A stretch of 50,729 nucleotides of DNA from Methanocorpusculum sp. (GCA_029987245.1 DALTWG010000005.1:1-50729), one strand, 5' to 3'; positions 1 through 7,777 are shown, counted from the first letter of the stretch. Translations and numbers: made by a program. The notes: generated by a model not told the origin, from the letters alone.

Positions 1-180
1 TCTTTGCAGGGGCTTTTGCCGCAGGTTCGGCCGCTTTCTTTGCAGGGGCTTTTGCAGCGGGTTCGGCCGCTTTCTTTGCAGGAGTTTTTGCGACCGGTTT
101 TGCCTCCTTTTTGGCAGGGGCCTTTACCGCGGGCTTTTCCGCTTTCTTTGCAGGGGCTTTTGCCGCAGATTTTGCTTCAG
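1..180. repeat. Five tandem 36-bp coding repeats
   Basis: Units begin at 1, 37, 73, 109 and 145, each starting with a (t)ctttgcagg-like stretch on the plus strand. The first two differ at only a few bases and the others are more diverged. They encode the 12-aa Lys/Ala/Pro repeats of the minus-strand protein and probably continue past the window edge. There are no unique spacers, so this is not a CRISPR array. Confidence 0.8.
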
Positions 181-256
181 TTTTCACCGGTTTTTTCACC
201 ACTTTTTTTACCGGTTTCGAAACATCTATTGTATCGGCTTTTTTCTTAGCGGTCAT
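1..256 (-). CDS. Lys/Ala/Pro-rich repeat protein, 3' end beyond the window
   Basis: The minus-strand frame opens with MTAKKKADTIDVSKP and runs off the left edge, so only about 85 N-terminal residues are visible. They are almost entirely Lys, Ala and Pro, in 12-residue repeats of the type AAKAPAKKAAEP. This resembles histone-H1-like or nucleic-acid-binding tails. Such a tail may precede a folded domain outside the window, so the function is unknown. Its ATG overlaps the stop of the upstream ATP-grasp gene as ATGA, so it is probably the last visible cistron of that operon and translationally coupled. The plus-strand frame here is a shadow of the repeat. Confidence 0.75.
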   Translation of the reverse strand, partial: MTAKKKADTIDVSKPVKKVVKKPVKTEAKSAAKAPAKKAEKPAVKAPAKKEAKPVAKTPAKKAAEPAAKAPAKKAAEPAAKAPAK

Positions 257-1335
257 TTAGTTATATGTTGGACGGCAACACTAATATTTTTATGCAACTG
301 TTCCAGCGCCGCCTCACGACTCTCTCCGCACGCAGTTACCGAAAACATAACCTCTCCCTCCTCGAAAAAGGTGCCGGGCGCCGGAATATCGGTGATAAAA
401 TCCGCAAGAACTGAAAGGTCCGCTTTCATCGTTAAATCACGCGGCGCAGCAAGAATTTTGCGCACGGCATACTGCTTCGGCACCGGCACTTCTTTGGGGA
501 GGCAGCCCTCGCACGCATCTTTGTGCAGGGCAAACATATTGATGCCAAGCGACTTCTCAACGGTTTCCACGGTTCCCTGAAACCGCGGATTGATTTCAAT
601 GGCATAGGCCTCATCGTCTGTTAAGACGAAATCGATGCCGAATGTGCCGACACATCCGCAGGCGGCCGCGATTTTTGCAGCAACCTCTTTCATGCGGGCC
701 GCCAACGGGTGCGAACACGGCGTTACCGAGCCGGAAAAAGCATACTGACATGCGTCCCCGCCGCGCAAAATCTGCTCATTCGTGGAAAGAACAATAGCGC
801 GCCCGTCCGGGGTGCCAAGACAGCAGACACTTGCCGGCTGACCGGTCACAAACCGCTGGCGCAGATAAGGCGCTCCCTCCACAAATTCGCACCAGGCCGC
901 TTCCTCCTCGGCGTTATGCACCAGCGCATTGCGCCATCCGCCGCTGCCGGCGGTTGTTTTCAGCATGGCAGGGTAAATACCCGGGGCAAGCAGTTCGGGA
1001 ACCGGCACGCCGATGCGCTCGAAAAACGCCTGAGTGGCGCCCTTGTTCATATAAGGCGCGGCGGCCTCCGGCGCCGTTCCAAGCCGGCGGGGGACTGCAA
1101 GGAGCTCGGCGCCGGAAGTGGTCACGACGTAGTCAATGGCGTGCTTTTCCAGCATGGATTCGATTGCAAACGGTAATTCTTCGAGTTCATCAAACACCAT
1201 ATGGCCGGCGCAGAAGGGAAGTAAATCCTCGTCGCAGAAGTGGTCGACGGCATATACCGCATATCCCGCGCGCGCAGCAGAGCGCGCCACATGGCGCGTG
1301 GTGTATCCCGCGACTAAAACGGCACCCTTACTCAT
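253..1335 (-). CDS. ATP-grasp family carboligase-like protein (COG2232 type)
   Basis: A 360-aa protein with an N-terminal nucleotide-fold segment (SKGAVLVAGYTTRHVARSA) and a C-terminal ATP-grasp domain. Late in the chain EINPRFQGTVE is the typical metal/ATP-binding strand. Family members form amide or peptide-like bonds through acyl-phosphates; the substrate here is unknown. I chose the ATG at 1335 over the longer frame because it starts inside the end of trm56 (8-bp overlap), and the longer start would overlap much more. The gene continues as ATGA into the Lys/Ala-rich protein. The association with trm56 suggests a translation or cofactor role, but that is inference. Confidence 0.75.
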   Translation of the reverse strand: MSKGAVLVAGYTTRHVARSAARAGYAVYAVDHFCDEDLLPFCAGHMVFDELEELPFAIESMLEKHAIDYVVTTSGAELLAVPRRLGTAPEAAAPYMNKGATQAFFERIGVPVPELLAPGIYPAMLKTTAGSGGWRNALVHNAEEEAAWCEFVEGAPYLRQRFVTGQPASVCCLGTPDGRAIVLSTNEQILRGGDACQYAFSGSVTPCSHPLAARMKEVAAKIAAACGCVGTFGIDFVLTDDEAYAIEINPRFQGTVETVEKSLGINMFALHKDACEGCLPKEVPVPKQYAVRKILAAPRDLTMKADLSVLADFITDIPAPGTFFEEGEVMFSVTACGESREAALEQLHKNISVAVQHITK

Positions 1336-1882
1336 TGTTTTCCGCCAAATCGTGGCGCTTCGTGGTTTTTCCAACCGCGGTCGGAATTACTTCTATTTCC
1401 GGGTTGTCAAAGGAGAGTTCCAGCTCCTTTCCTTCATAGAGATGGTCAAGAAAGAGCGCAAGCGCGGAGATTTCCGAATGCGGCTGGTTTGCAACAGCTA
1501 CATTATAATCTGCCATGGCGTACATATCCCCGGGGACTTTCTCCGAGCCTACAGCAATGAGGATTTTTTCCTCTTTACGGATGTCGGCGATTACATCCTG
1601 CAGACGCAGACCGTACATAGTGAGGTGCACCACTTTTCCGCCCTCCTTCTGGAACTGTCTGACGCAGGATTTCCATTTTACGTCGTTTTTGCAGAAGTAG
1701 CTGCCGCCAAACCTGTGAGAAACATCTTCAATGCTCTGTGCTACTTTTTCATCGTCTGCGCAAAGATACATGCCTGAGGCGCCCAGCGCGCGTGAGGAAA
1801 GGCCCACATGGGTGGTTACGCGCGGGTCGCGCTCGGGCCGGTGTCCGATGCGCAAAATATAGGATTCTGGTCTGAGTTTCAT
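1328..1882 (-). CDS. trm56: tRNA (cytidine-56 2'-O)-methyltransferase
   Basis: The 184-aa protein matches the archaeal Trm56 family of SPOUT methyltransferases, which 2'-O-methylate C56 in the tRNA T-loop using S-adenosylmethionine. Recognisable segments are the N-terminal LRIGHRPERDPRVTTHVGL and the conserved VGSEKVPGDMYAMADYNVAV, which forms part of the cofactor knot. The length is normal for the family. The start overlaps the upstream winged-helix gene as ATGA (1879-1882), and the 3' end overlaps the ATP-grasp gene by 8 bp, so the cistrons are tightly coupled. Confidence 0.93.
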   Translation of the reverse strand: MKLRPESYILRIGHRPERDPRVTTHVGLSSRALGASGMYLCADDEKVAQSIEDVSHRFGGSYFCKNDVKWKSCVRQFQKEGGKVVHLTMYGLRLQDVIADIRKEEKILIAVGSEKVPGDMYAMADYNVAVANQPHSEISALALFLDHLYEGKELELSFDNPEIEVIPTAVGKTTKRHDLAENNE

Positions 1883-2157
1883 TTTTTTACCTTGATTACG
1901 CCGTTTTCTATTTCGAGGAAGGGGTCGTTTTCCATGCTGTTTTTGATTTCATTTGCAAAGAGAAAGTCCTGAATTGACATGGCATGGACTTCTTCGCCGA
2001 TAACGGTGAGAAGACAGGAGTTTTCCAGGCGCATAAGGGATTCTTCTACGACGCTTCGCGCATATCCGGTTTTTTCCATCAGTTCGGATATGGTAACGGG
2101 GTTTGTTTCCGGCACCAGGTGAAACAGTGTCCAGTCGACTTCTTCCTCGGGTTTCAT
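1879..2157 (-). CDS. Small winged-helix-like protein upstream of trm56
   Basis: A 92-aa protein. Residues about 20-55 (NPVTISELMEKTGYARSVVEESLMRLE) have the pattern of a helix-turn-helix: a 'system' helix, a turn and a recognition helix. The remainder suggests a small winged-helix domain. It may be a DNA- or RNA-binding regulator of its own operon or a tRNA-modification partner; no specific family is recognised. It is the first gene of the operon and overlaps trm56 by 4 bp. Upstream, the minus strand has an AT-rich element (ACTATTAAT, about 2184-2195) suitable as a TATA box. Confidence 0.7.
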   Translation of the reverse strand: MKPEEEVDWTLFHLVPETNPVTISELMEKTGYARSVVEESLMRLENSCLLTVIGEEVHAMSIQDFLFANEIKNSMENDPFLEIENGVIKVKK

Positions 2158-2224
2158 GTGAGGTAGTATATAGGCGGTTTAACGGATTAATAGTTTGTAA
2201 GGGAATCGAACCAGAAAAGACAAG

Positions 2225-2297
2225 CGCCGCCAACAGGACTCGAACCTGTGACATTTTGGTTAACAGCCAAACACTCTACCAACTGAGTTATGGCGGC
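2225..2297 (-). tRNA. tRNA-Asn (GTT)
   Basis: Read on the minus strand, the gene folds into a full cloverleaf. The acceptor GCCGCCA pairs with TGGCGGC, the D-stem ACTC with GAGT, the anticodon stem TTTGG with CCAAA around loop CTGTTAA (anticodon GTT), and the T-stem ACAGG with CCTGT around TTCGAGT. The discriminator is G and CCA is not encoded, so the CCA enzyme at 31948-33345 must add it. There is no intron. Confidence 0.97.
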
Positions 2298-2310
2298 ACA
2301 ACTGTATTGC

Positions 2311-2324
2311 CTAAATAAATTGGT
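2311..2324 (-). promoter_or_regulatory. Archaeal TATA box for tRNA-Asn
   Basis: Minus strand reads CAATTTATTTAGGC, ending about 14 nt before the tRNA 5' end. Its centre is about 20-25 nt from the expected start site, the usual archaeal box A spacing. Confidence 0.6.
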
Positions 2325-2345
2325 GGTTATAGGTATTAAAGGTTT

Positions 2346-2645
2346 TTATTTACGGTCTGCATCCCCGGGGCGCAGACGGCTGAGTTTTTTCAGGAGCGCG
2401 TCCAGGTCAGAATCGAAGTTTTTCAGCATTTCAAACGCTTTCGGCGTTGCAACAGCCCCCGCCTGCGTTGCCTGAATGTACTGCATCTGTTCTAAAACAC
2501 GCAGCGAATAGCGGATGCGGTGCTGGGACTGATTCAGTTCGTCGGTGAGTTTCATAATGCCGATGGGACCCTGATTTGCAACCACGCGCATAACCGCCAG
2601 GTGCCGCTCTAACAAATCCACTTCGCTGCTGATTTTTTCAAGCAT
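2346..2645 (-). CDS. Predicted archaeal HTH transcriptional regulator
   Basis: A 99-aa protein with a helical N-terminus (EVDLLERHLAVMRVVANQGPIG) followed by a winged-helix pattern (IMKLTDELNQSQHRIRYSLRVLEQM) and a short basic C-terminal helix. It resembles small methanogen-type predicted regulators; no ligand domain is present. It overlaps the upstream membrane/coiled-coil gene by 8 bp, so the two form a unit. A role as a cytoplasmic DNA-binding partner of that membrane protein is possible but unproven. Confidence 0.7.
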   Translation of the reverse strand: MLEKISSEVDLLERHLAVMRVVANQGPIGIMKLTDELNQSQHRIRYSLRVLEQMQYIQATQAGAVATPKAFEMLKNFDSDLDALLKKLSRLRPGDADRK

Positions 2646-3126
2646 CTTTTTCCTCCAGTTCCTGCAGTTTTTCCTGATACAGCTTTAATTCGGCAATCTT
2701 TTCCGTGATTTGCGTCTGAATCGCTAAGCGCTCCTCTTCGCCTCCGGCTTCGGCTGATTTTGCCGTAAGCTCTCCGATTTCTTTTTTCAGGTCGTCAGCT
2801 GCCTCCTGATACATTTCACGCCGGATTTCCAAACGCTGGGTTTCGAGATCGGCTTTTTCCTTTGCCTTGCGCTCTTCTTTGGTGGTTCCGTGAATATCCA
2901 GCCATGCCTTGGTTGCCTTGTATCTGCGGATAAAAAAATACAGGGAGACGGCAAACAAAACAAACGCGACTGCTGCAACTGCCCAGGTCCAGACGGCTGC
3001 TTTGCCCATTACCGGGGGGATAATAACAAAACAAAGCCCGATTGCGCAGGTTATGCTGAAAGCATTCAGCAGCAGGATGCATGTGCGAAACATTACCTTG
3101 AACTGCGCTCTTTCTTCTTCATCCAT
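2638..3126 (-). CDS. Membrane protein with C-terminal coiled coil
   Basis: A 162-aa protein with two transmembrane segments near residues 14-38 and 44-66, separated by a short GKAA loop. A cytoplasmic, highly charged tail (residues about 80-162) rich in Glu, Lys and Gln follows, with a heptad-like pattern indicating a coiled coil. No enzymatic motif is visible. It is the first gene of a pair with the HTH regulator. It diverges from the M24 peptidase across a short AT-rich region that contains TATA-like elements on both strands. Confidence 0.7.
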   Translation of the reverse strand: MDEEERAQFKVMFRTCILLLNAFSITCAIGLCFVIIPPVMGKAAVWTWAVAAVAFVLFAVSLYFFIRRYKATKAWLDIHGTTKEERKAKEKADLETQRLEIRREMYQEAADDLKKEIGELTAKSAEAGGEEERLAIQTQITEKIAELKLYQEKLQELEEKDA

Positions 3127-3192
3127 TTATAATACATCTGTGGTTTATAGATAAAAACTACATCTCTTAACACCTATACATTAGTGATAATC
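3127..3192. promoter_or_regulatory. Divergent promoter region
   Basis: This short gap contains GGTTTATAGA (about 3139-3148, plus strand) and a TTTTTATC-type element on the minus strand (about 3150-3158). They are placed to serve the peptidase (+) and the membrane protein (-) respectively. GTGAT at 3184-3188 lies just upstream of the ATG at 3193 and can pair with the 16S 3' end. Confidence 0.45.
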
Positions 3193-4332
3193 ATGAAGCG
3201 TCTTGCAGACGAAATTTGTAAGCATTCCTGTGATGCGTATGTAATCTATAATTCGGCGTCAAATGCGGATATGCGCTACGTTAGCGGGTTTTCAGCAGGG
3301 GACCCGTTCATATTTGTTTATAAGCCGGACGGCAGTGCAACCATCATCGTTTCCGTCATGGAGGAGTTGAGAGCGCGCAAAGAGTCAGCATGTAACGTGG
3401 TAACACGAAGCGCGCTGAATCTGCCCGCGCTCCTGAAAGAGACGGGCGATATTGAGCGCGCAACCGCGCGCATGATTGTGCAGTTTGCAGGCGCGCGTCT
3501 TTTAATCCCGCGCACCATGGAAATCGGCTTTGCGCAAAAGCTCATGGCGGAGGCGGATTTGGTAATTGTTGATGAAAACAGCACGATTGAAAAAATCCGG
3601 ATGGAAAAAAGCCCCGCAGAACTCGAAAAAATCCGCGCGGTGCAAAAAGTCAATGAGCGCGCGCTTGGCGCGGCGGTTTCTGCAATACGGCGCGCGGATG
3701 TGCGCGACGGGCTGCTGTTTTTAGAAGGCGCGCCTCTCACGTCTGATCTGGTGCGCGACATCATTCATTTTGAGATGCATAAAGGCGGATGCCTGGATAT
3801 GGATACTATCGTCTCCTGCGCAGAAGAGACCGCTATGCCCCACGCCGCGGGCGAAAAGCAGCTCTGCGCCGGTGAGCCGATTGTGATGGATTTGTTTCCG
3901 CGCGATATGAAAAGCGGCTATTTTGCGGACATGACGCGCACTGTTTCACGCGGCGCGCCCCGTGACGAAATCATCCGGATGTATGAGGCCGTGCGCGAAG
4001 CAAAACGGCTTGGCGAAAGCATGATTCGCCCCGGGATTACCGGGGCTGAGGTCCACAACGCAGTTGCGGACTTTTTTACGGAAAAGGGCTTTGAAACAGC
4101 CGGCAACTCCGGATTTATCCACAGCCTGGGCCACGGTGTCGGGCTGGAAATACATGAGGCGCCGAATTTGTCGCCGTCCGGCGGCGTTTTAAAGCCGGGC
4201 GACGTCGTAACGGTAGAACCGGGCCTCTATTACCCGGGAACAGGCGGCGTGCGTCTCGAAGACATGGGTGTGGTGACCGACGACGGTTTTGAAATATTTA
4301 CAAACTATGAAGAGGAATTAATTATAGAATGA
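3193..4332 (+). CDS. M24 family Xaa-Pro aminopeptidase-like protein
   Basis: A 379-aa two-domain protein: an N-terminal creatinase-type domain (about 1-125) and a C-terminal 'pita-bread' metallopeptidase domain. The expected dinuclear metal ligands are all visible: Asp in VMDLFPRD and FADMTRTV, His in HSLGHGVGLEIHE, Glu in TVEPGLYY and Glu in RLEDMG. It likely removes N-terminal residues before proline in the cytoplasm. I take ATG 3193 as the start; the in-frame GTG at 3184 is better read as part of the ribosome-binding site. It overlaps map as ATGA. Confidence 0.88.
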   Translation: MKRLADEICKHSCDAYVIYNSASNADMRYVSGFSAGDPFIFVYKPDGSATIIVSVMEELRARKESACNVVTRSALNLPALLKETGDIERATARMIVQFAGARLLIPRTMEIGFAQKLMAEADLVIVDENSTIEKIRMEKSPAELEKIRAVQKVNERALGAAVSAIRRADVRDGLLFLEGAPLTSDLVRDIIHFEMHKGGCLDMDTIVSCAEETAMPHAAGEKQLCAGEPIVMDLFPRDMKSGYFADMTRTVSRGAPRDEIIRMYEAVREAKRLGESMIRPGITGAEVHNAVADFFTEKGFETAGNSGFIHSLGHGVGLEIHEAPNLSPSGGVLKPGDVVTVEPGLYYPGTGGVRLEDMGVVTDDGFEIFTNYEEELIIE

Positions 4333-5204
4333 ACGATACTGAACTTGATAATTATCTTGAAGCGGGAAAAATTGCCCACGCAGTACTGCACAAATGCGCT
4401 GCCGAAATAAAGCCCGGTGTTGCGCTTGCTTCCATTTTTGACAGGGTAATTGAGGAAATTACCTCTGCCGGCGCGGGGCTTTCTTTTCCGCCGAATATCT
4501 CGTTAAACGACTGCGCGGCCCATGACACCGCATCACCGGATGATGAGCGCACGTTTGCAGAAGGCGACCTGGTTAAACTGGATATCGGCACTGAAATTGA
4601 CGGCTATATCGCCGATACGGCGGTCACCGTTGATTTAGGCGACCATGCGGTGCTGTGCGAGGCGTCGCAAAAAGCGCTGGAAGCGGCAATCGGCGTGGTA
4701 AAACCGGAGGTTGTTGTATCTGAAATCGGTCAGGTGGTGGAAGATACGATAAAATCCTATAACTGCCTGCCGATTGTAAATCTAACGGGTCACGCGCTGG
4801 CGCGCTATTCGCTGCATCACGGTCTTTCGATTCCAAACACGGGCGCCTACGGCTCTTCTGTTCTGCGCCTGGACAATGTCATTGCCATAGAGCCGTTTGC
4901 AACCACAGGCAGCGGCTATGTCCACGAATCGCCGCGCGGGGAGATTTATCAGGTAACAGGCGATGCGCCGGTGCGTTCGCCCGCGGGCCGCAAGATTATG
5001 AAAAAGGCGGCGGAAATGCATGGATTGCCTTTTGCGCGCCGCTGGCTCGGGGTACCCAAGGCGGAGCTTGCTCTGCCGACACTGATTCGCCAGGGCGATT
5101 TATACTGCTATCACTGCCTCTGCGATATTCCGGGCAGTTTTGTCGCGCAGTTTGAGCATACGATGATTGTAACCGAAGACGGCGCGCTGGTTACGACGAA
5201 ATAA
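4329..5204 (+). CDS. map: Methionine aminopeptidase, type II
   Basis: A 291-aa archaeal type II MAP that removes the initiator methionine from nascent proteins. Metal ligands are conserved: Asp in KLDIGTEIDGYIADTAV (two Asp), His in NLTGHALARYSLHHG, Glu in IAIEPFATTG and Glu in QFEHTMIV. The 60-70 residue insertion between the His and the final Glu (about residues 200-260) is typical of type II enzymes. Translational coupling to the Xaa-Pro peptidase (ATGA) makes a two-enzyme N-terminal processing unit. Confidence 0.95.
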   Translation: MNDTELDNYLEAGKIAHAVLHKCAAEIKPGVALASIFDRVIEEITSAGAGLSFPPNISLNDCAAHDTASPDDERTFAEGDLVKLDIGTEIDGYIADTAVTVDLGDHAVLCEASQKALEAAIGVVKPEVVVSEIGQVVEDTIKSYNCLPIVNLTGHALARYSLHHGLSIPNTGAYGSSVLRLDNVIAIEPFATTGSGYVHESPRGEIYQVTGDAPVRSPAGRKIMKKAAEMHGLPFARRWLGVPKAELALPTLIRQGDLYCYHCLCDIPGSFVAQFEHTMIVTEDGALVTTK

Positions 5205-5209
5205 CCGGC

Positions 5210-5758
5210 TCACCGTTTCAGATACAGATACAGCGCATTATACGCTTCATCATATCCTTTTTTCCACAGCGCGGGGTTCTGCTCCGCCCCCTCGAAAAGC
5301 GAATCCGCCGCCGTATGTTCCTCAAACAGATTGTCCCACTCAGGCGTCTCCGCCCGCGTGACGCCCGTGTCCCCCTCAAACAAATCATCTTCACTGACAA
5401 AAAGCGAGTCCGCCGCCCGCTCATGTGAAAAAAGGTCAGACTCAGACTGAATCACCGAACACGCCTCGCGCAGCCCGTCCAGGACTCCGGCCTTGTATTC
5501 AGAGTCCGGATTGACAAACGCATGCGACCGGACAAAAATCCGCGCCTCTTTTTCCGGAATAAAGCGTGTAAGAACCCGAAACACCTCCGCCTCAAAACCC
5601 GCGTTGATATGTGTTGCCTCAATTGCAAAATCCGCCTCGGAAAAACCGTATTTTTCCATCAGCGCATACGCTTTAGTAAGGGCGGCGGCTGACTCCCCTG
5701 CTTTGTCCGAACTTGCAAGCCGCAGCAGTTTTTCTATTTTTTCGCGCGGACTGGACAT
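5210..5758 (-). CDS. DUF2786-domain protein
   Basis: A 182-aa protein. Residues 1-45 (SPREKIEKLLRLASS through YALMEKYGFS) match the DUF2786 signature, a short helical domain of unknown function found in phage, bacterial and archaeal proteins. The C-terminal part is acidic and contains three loosely repeated DSLF/DLF segments (SDLFSHE, DSLFVSEDDLFEG, DSLFEGAE). It is the last cistron after the NUDIX gene, with a gap of only 4 bp. Function unknown. Confidence 0.7.
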   Translation of the reverse strand: MSSPREKIEKLLRLASSDKAGESAAALTKAYALMEKYGFSEADFAIEATHINAGFEAEVFRVLTRFIPEKEARIFVRSHAFVNPDSEYKAGVLDGLREACSVIQSESDLFSHERAADSLFVSEDDLFEGDTGVTRAETPEWDNLFEEHTAADSLFEGAEQNPALWKKGYDEAYNALYLYLKR

Positions 5759-5762
5759 GAAT

Positions 5763-6275
5763 TCAGAAATGAACCGGATTTAAGCTGCGCATTAACACCG
5801 CAATCGTTTTAGCATCATTAATCTGACCGCGGGAAACCATCTGGGGGATTTTTTCCTTTGGAATCCGGACCACATCCATAATTTCATCCGCATCGCGCGG
5901 GAGGTCTTCGCAAGGGGTAAGCCCCTGCGCCTCAAAAAGCCAGAGCTTTTCCGTGCAAAAACCGGGCGATGAATAAATATAGCCGCGCGGAATTAATTTT
6001 CCTGCCGAAAACCGCGCCTCCTCGGCGAGTTCACGCTTTGCGCACTCAAACGGGCTTTCACCCGGATGGTCCATGCCTCCTGCAGGCACTTCCAGAATAT
6101 AGCTGTCAATTACGGCGCGGTACTGGCGCACCAAATAGACATAGAGATCATCGGTGGGCAGAATACAGACGGCTTCCACCGGCTGGACAAACAGATATTC
6201 GCGGTCATTGCCGTTGGGCAGGTGAACGGGTTTTGTTTCGATTTTCAGACGCGGGTTTTCAAAGATGAGTGTCAT
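5763..6275 (-). CDS. NUDIX hydrolase, ADP-ribose pyrophosphatase-like
   Basis: A 170-aa protein with a Nudix box: Gly, five residues, Glu, seven residues, then RELAEEARFSAG. The EExGU glycine is replaced by Arg (EEARF), a mild deviation, while the metal-binding Glu residues remain. The preceding VPAGGMDHPGE resembles ADP-ribose/NDP-sugar pyrophosphatases. I chose ATG 6275 because it overlaps the cofG stop as ATGA; the longer frame would intrude into cofG. It lies in the cofG operon; the link to F420 chemistry is only positional. Confidence 0.85.
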   Translation of the reverse strand: MTLIFENPRLKIETKPVHLPNGNDREYLFVQPVEAVCILPTDDLYVYLVRQYRAVIDSYILEVPAGGMDHPGESPFECAKRELAEEARFSAGKLIPRGYIYSSPGFCTEKLWLFEAQGLTPCEDLPRDADEIMDVVRIPKEKIPQMVSRGQINDAKTIAVLMRSLNPVHF

Positions 6276-7240
6276 GAGTATACCTTTTGGGCTAATTTCT
6301 GCACCAGAGGCAGAATGGATTTGTCCACCCATTCTCCCGTGCAGTAGTGTTCATAAATACAGAGGCGCTCCGAGAGGGCAAAGCCCTTTGTAATCTCACG
6401 CAGGGCATCGAGACCGGGCCAGGGGTGTTCCGGATTGATGTAGTCAATAGTAACCGGCGAAACGCCCCCGAGGTCGTCAACGCCCAAAGGCAGAAGCGCC
6501 CCGGCATCGGCGAGATTGGGCGGAATCTGGACGGCGACGCAATCAGGCAGAATCTCTGCTGCAATCTTGAGCGTGTCTGCGAGAATTTCTACAGATGCAC
6601 CCGGAACGCACGCCATTTCCGTTCCCTCCTTCGGACAGAAATTCTGAATAATAACCTCCTGAATGTGCCCGTATTTTTTGGCAATGTCAGCTATTACTTT
6701 CAGCGATGCAATCCGGTCGTCCCGGCTTTCGCCGATGCCAAGCAGGATGCCGGTGGTAAACGGAATCTTAAGCCTGCCGGCGTTTTCGAGCATTTCGATG
6801 CGGACTTCGGGGCGCTTGCCCGGACTGTGCTCATGTGCCGGAATTTCGGCCGTGGTCTCAAGCATCAAACCCATGCTTGCGTTGACGCGGCGGAACCGCT
6901 CGAGTTCTTCATACGTCATTATCCCTGCATTGGTGTGCGGAAGCATCCCAAGCGACAGGGCATATTCGCACATCGCATAACAGTAATCCAGTATCGTCTC
7001 GAAGCCTGCCTCACGGATGTACGGCGTAAATCCGCGCTCGCGTTCCGGCCGCTCGCCGAATGTAAACAACGCCTCGGTGCAGCCAAAGGCAGCCCCGCGT
7101 TCCAGCGTCGCTTTGACCTCTGCCGCAGGCATAACACAGCCCGGCTTGACCTGCTCCTTAAATGAACAGTAGCCGCAGGCGTTTGCACATACATTGGTGA
7201 GAGGCAGAAATACATTGCGGGAGAAGGTGATTTTTTTCAT
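6272..7240 (-). CDS. cofG: FO synthase subunit 1 (7,8-didemethyl-8-hydroxy-5-deazariboflavin synthase)
   Basis: A 322-aa radical SAM enzyme. The cluster motif is C18-x3-C22-x2-C25 (NVCANACGYC). Family-typical segments include HTNAGIMTYEE, QIPPNLADAGALLPLGVDDLGG and SPVTIDYINPEHPWP. With CofH it joins a tyrosine-derived fragment to a pyrimidine to make FO, the chromophore of F420. I chose ATG 7240 because it follows GGAGG (inside the end of the upstream small gene) and matches the family N-terminus. cofH is not adjacent. The F420-dependent formate dehydrogenase at 16257-19585 would use the product cofactor. Confidence 0.95.
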   Translation of the reverse strand: MKKITFSRNVFLPLTNVCANACGYCSFKEQVKPGCVMPAAEVKATLERGAAFGCTEALFTFGERPERERGFTPYIREAGFETILDYCYAMCEYALSLGMLPHTNAGIMTYEELERFRRVNASMGLMLETTAEIPAHEHSPGKRPEVRIEMLENAGRLKIPFTTGILLGIGESRDDRIASLKVIADIAKKYGHIQEVIIQNFCPKEGTEMACVPGASVEILADTLKIAAEILPDCVAVQIPPNLADAGALLPLGVDDLGGVSPVTIDYINPEHPWPGLDALREITKGFALSERLCIYEHYCTGEWVDKSILPLVQKLAQKVYS

Positions 7241-7244
7241 GTAT

Positions 7245-7418
7245 TCACGTATCCTCCTTCTTGCGGGCGAATCCGAACAGGACAAATGAGAGAATCAGGA
7301 GCACGACTGCTATCGCATAAAACGGATAAAGTTTGCCAAGCAGCCCGATAAAGACACAGAGCATGGCAGAAATCAGACAGCCCCGTGACCAGTTGATAAG
7401 CGATTGTTTGTCCGGCAT
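7245..7418 (-). CDS. 57-aa two-helix membrane protein upstream of cofG
   Basis: Minus-strand reading from ATG 7418 gives an open frame MPDKQSLINWSRGCLISAM... ending ARKKEDT and TGA at 7245. Residues about 12-28 and 33-50 are hydrophobic enough to be two transmembrane helices, with a positive C-terminal ARKK. Its last codons contain the GGAGG that serves cofG, and only 4 nt separate the two, so they are co-transcribed. No family is recognised. It fits between two well-defined genes with codon usage like its neighbours. Confidence 0.65.
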   Translation of the reverse strand: MPDKQSLINWSRGCLISAMLCVFIGLLGKLYPFYAIAVVLLILSFVLFGFARKKEDT

Positions 7419-7449
7419 CAGTACGTATTATGTATGTGCTTGGATTACA

Positions 7450-7521
7450 TCAATCTTTTAGTTTGGGCCCGCGCCGCACTTTGCGCGCCCCGCCCTTTTT
7501 GTCTTTGAACCCGCCGCGCAT
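7450..7521 (-). CDS. Candidate 23-aa basic micropeptide
   Basis: From ATG 7521 the minus strand encodes a 23-residue peptide starting MRGGFKDKKGG, with ten Lys/Arg residues, ending at TGA 7450-7452. A G-rich stretch (GGGGG) lies about 7 nt upstream of the ATG and GAGGT slightly further. A palindromic TTTAAATA element lies about 60 nt upstream. It is 31 nt from the 57-aa gene on the same strand. Length alone makes this weak: it could be leader sequence only. Confidence 0.3.
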   Translation of the reverse strand: MRGGFKDKKGGARKVRRGPKLKD

Positions 7522-7580
7522 AAAAATTCCCCCTGACCTCACAAAATCCCGCCACCGCGCCGGACAAATCTGAAAACCCC

Positions 7581-7590
7581 TATTTAAACC
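7581..7590 (-). promoter_or_regulatory. TATA-like element, probably for the cofG operon
   Basis: TATTTAAACC on plus, GGTTTAAATA on minus. The core is nearly palindromic, so orientation is uncertain. On the minus strand it precedes the micropeptide/57-aa/cofG unit. The 7522-7777 stretch otherwise holds no gene I can support. Confidence 0.4.
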
Positions 7591-7737
7591 TGCCGGACAA
7601 AAACCGCATAAATTTTCAAAAGCCCCTGAAAACACCCTCCAATCCCTCTGAAAGGGCGCACAATAACCTTATAACCTCACAGAATCAACATGTAAGAGAA
7701 TATGTCACAACCCGGCTAGCAGGGCTGACAGTGATTC

Positions 7738-7751
7738 GCATAAATAAACCA
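7738..7751 (+). promoter_or_regulatory. TATA box for the S12-S7-EF-2 operon
   Basis: CGCATAAATAAACC lies about 30-35 nt before the S12 ATG, giving a short leader that contains GAGG (about 7768-7771) as ribosome-binding site. A second AT-rich element (CTTATAACC, about 7668-7676) lies further upstream. Confidence 0.5.
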
Positions 7752-7777
7752 ACCAGATTCCAACACGAGGAAACTAC

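Noticed and set aside
1..180. CRISPR-like array of 36-bp repeats
   Set aside because: Repeats are contiguous without spacers and encode a periodic protein in frame.
831..1777. Plus-strand frames of about 200 aa
   Set aside because: Antisense to the ATP-grasp and trm56 genes; Arg/Pro-rich composition typical of shadow frames.
6347..7165. 272-aa plus-strand frame
   Set aside because: Antisense shadow of cofG with no family features.
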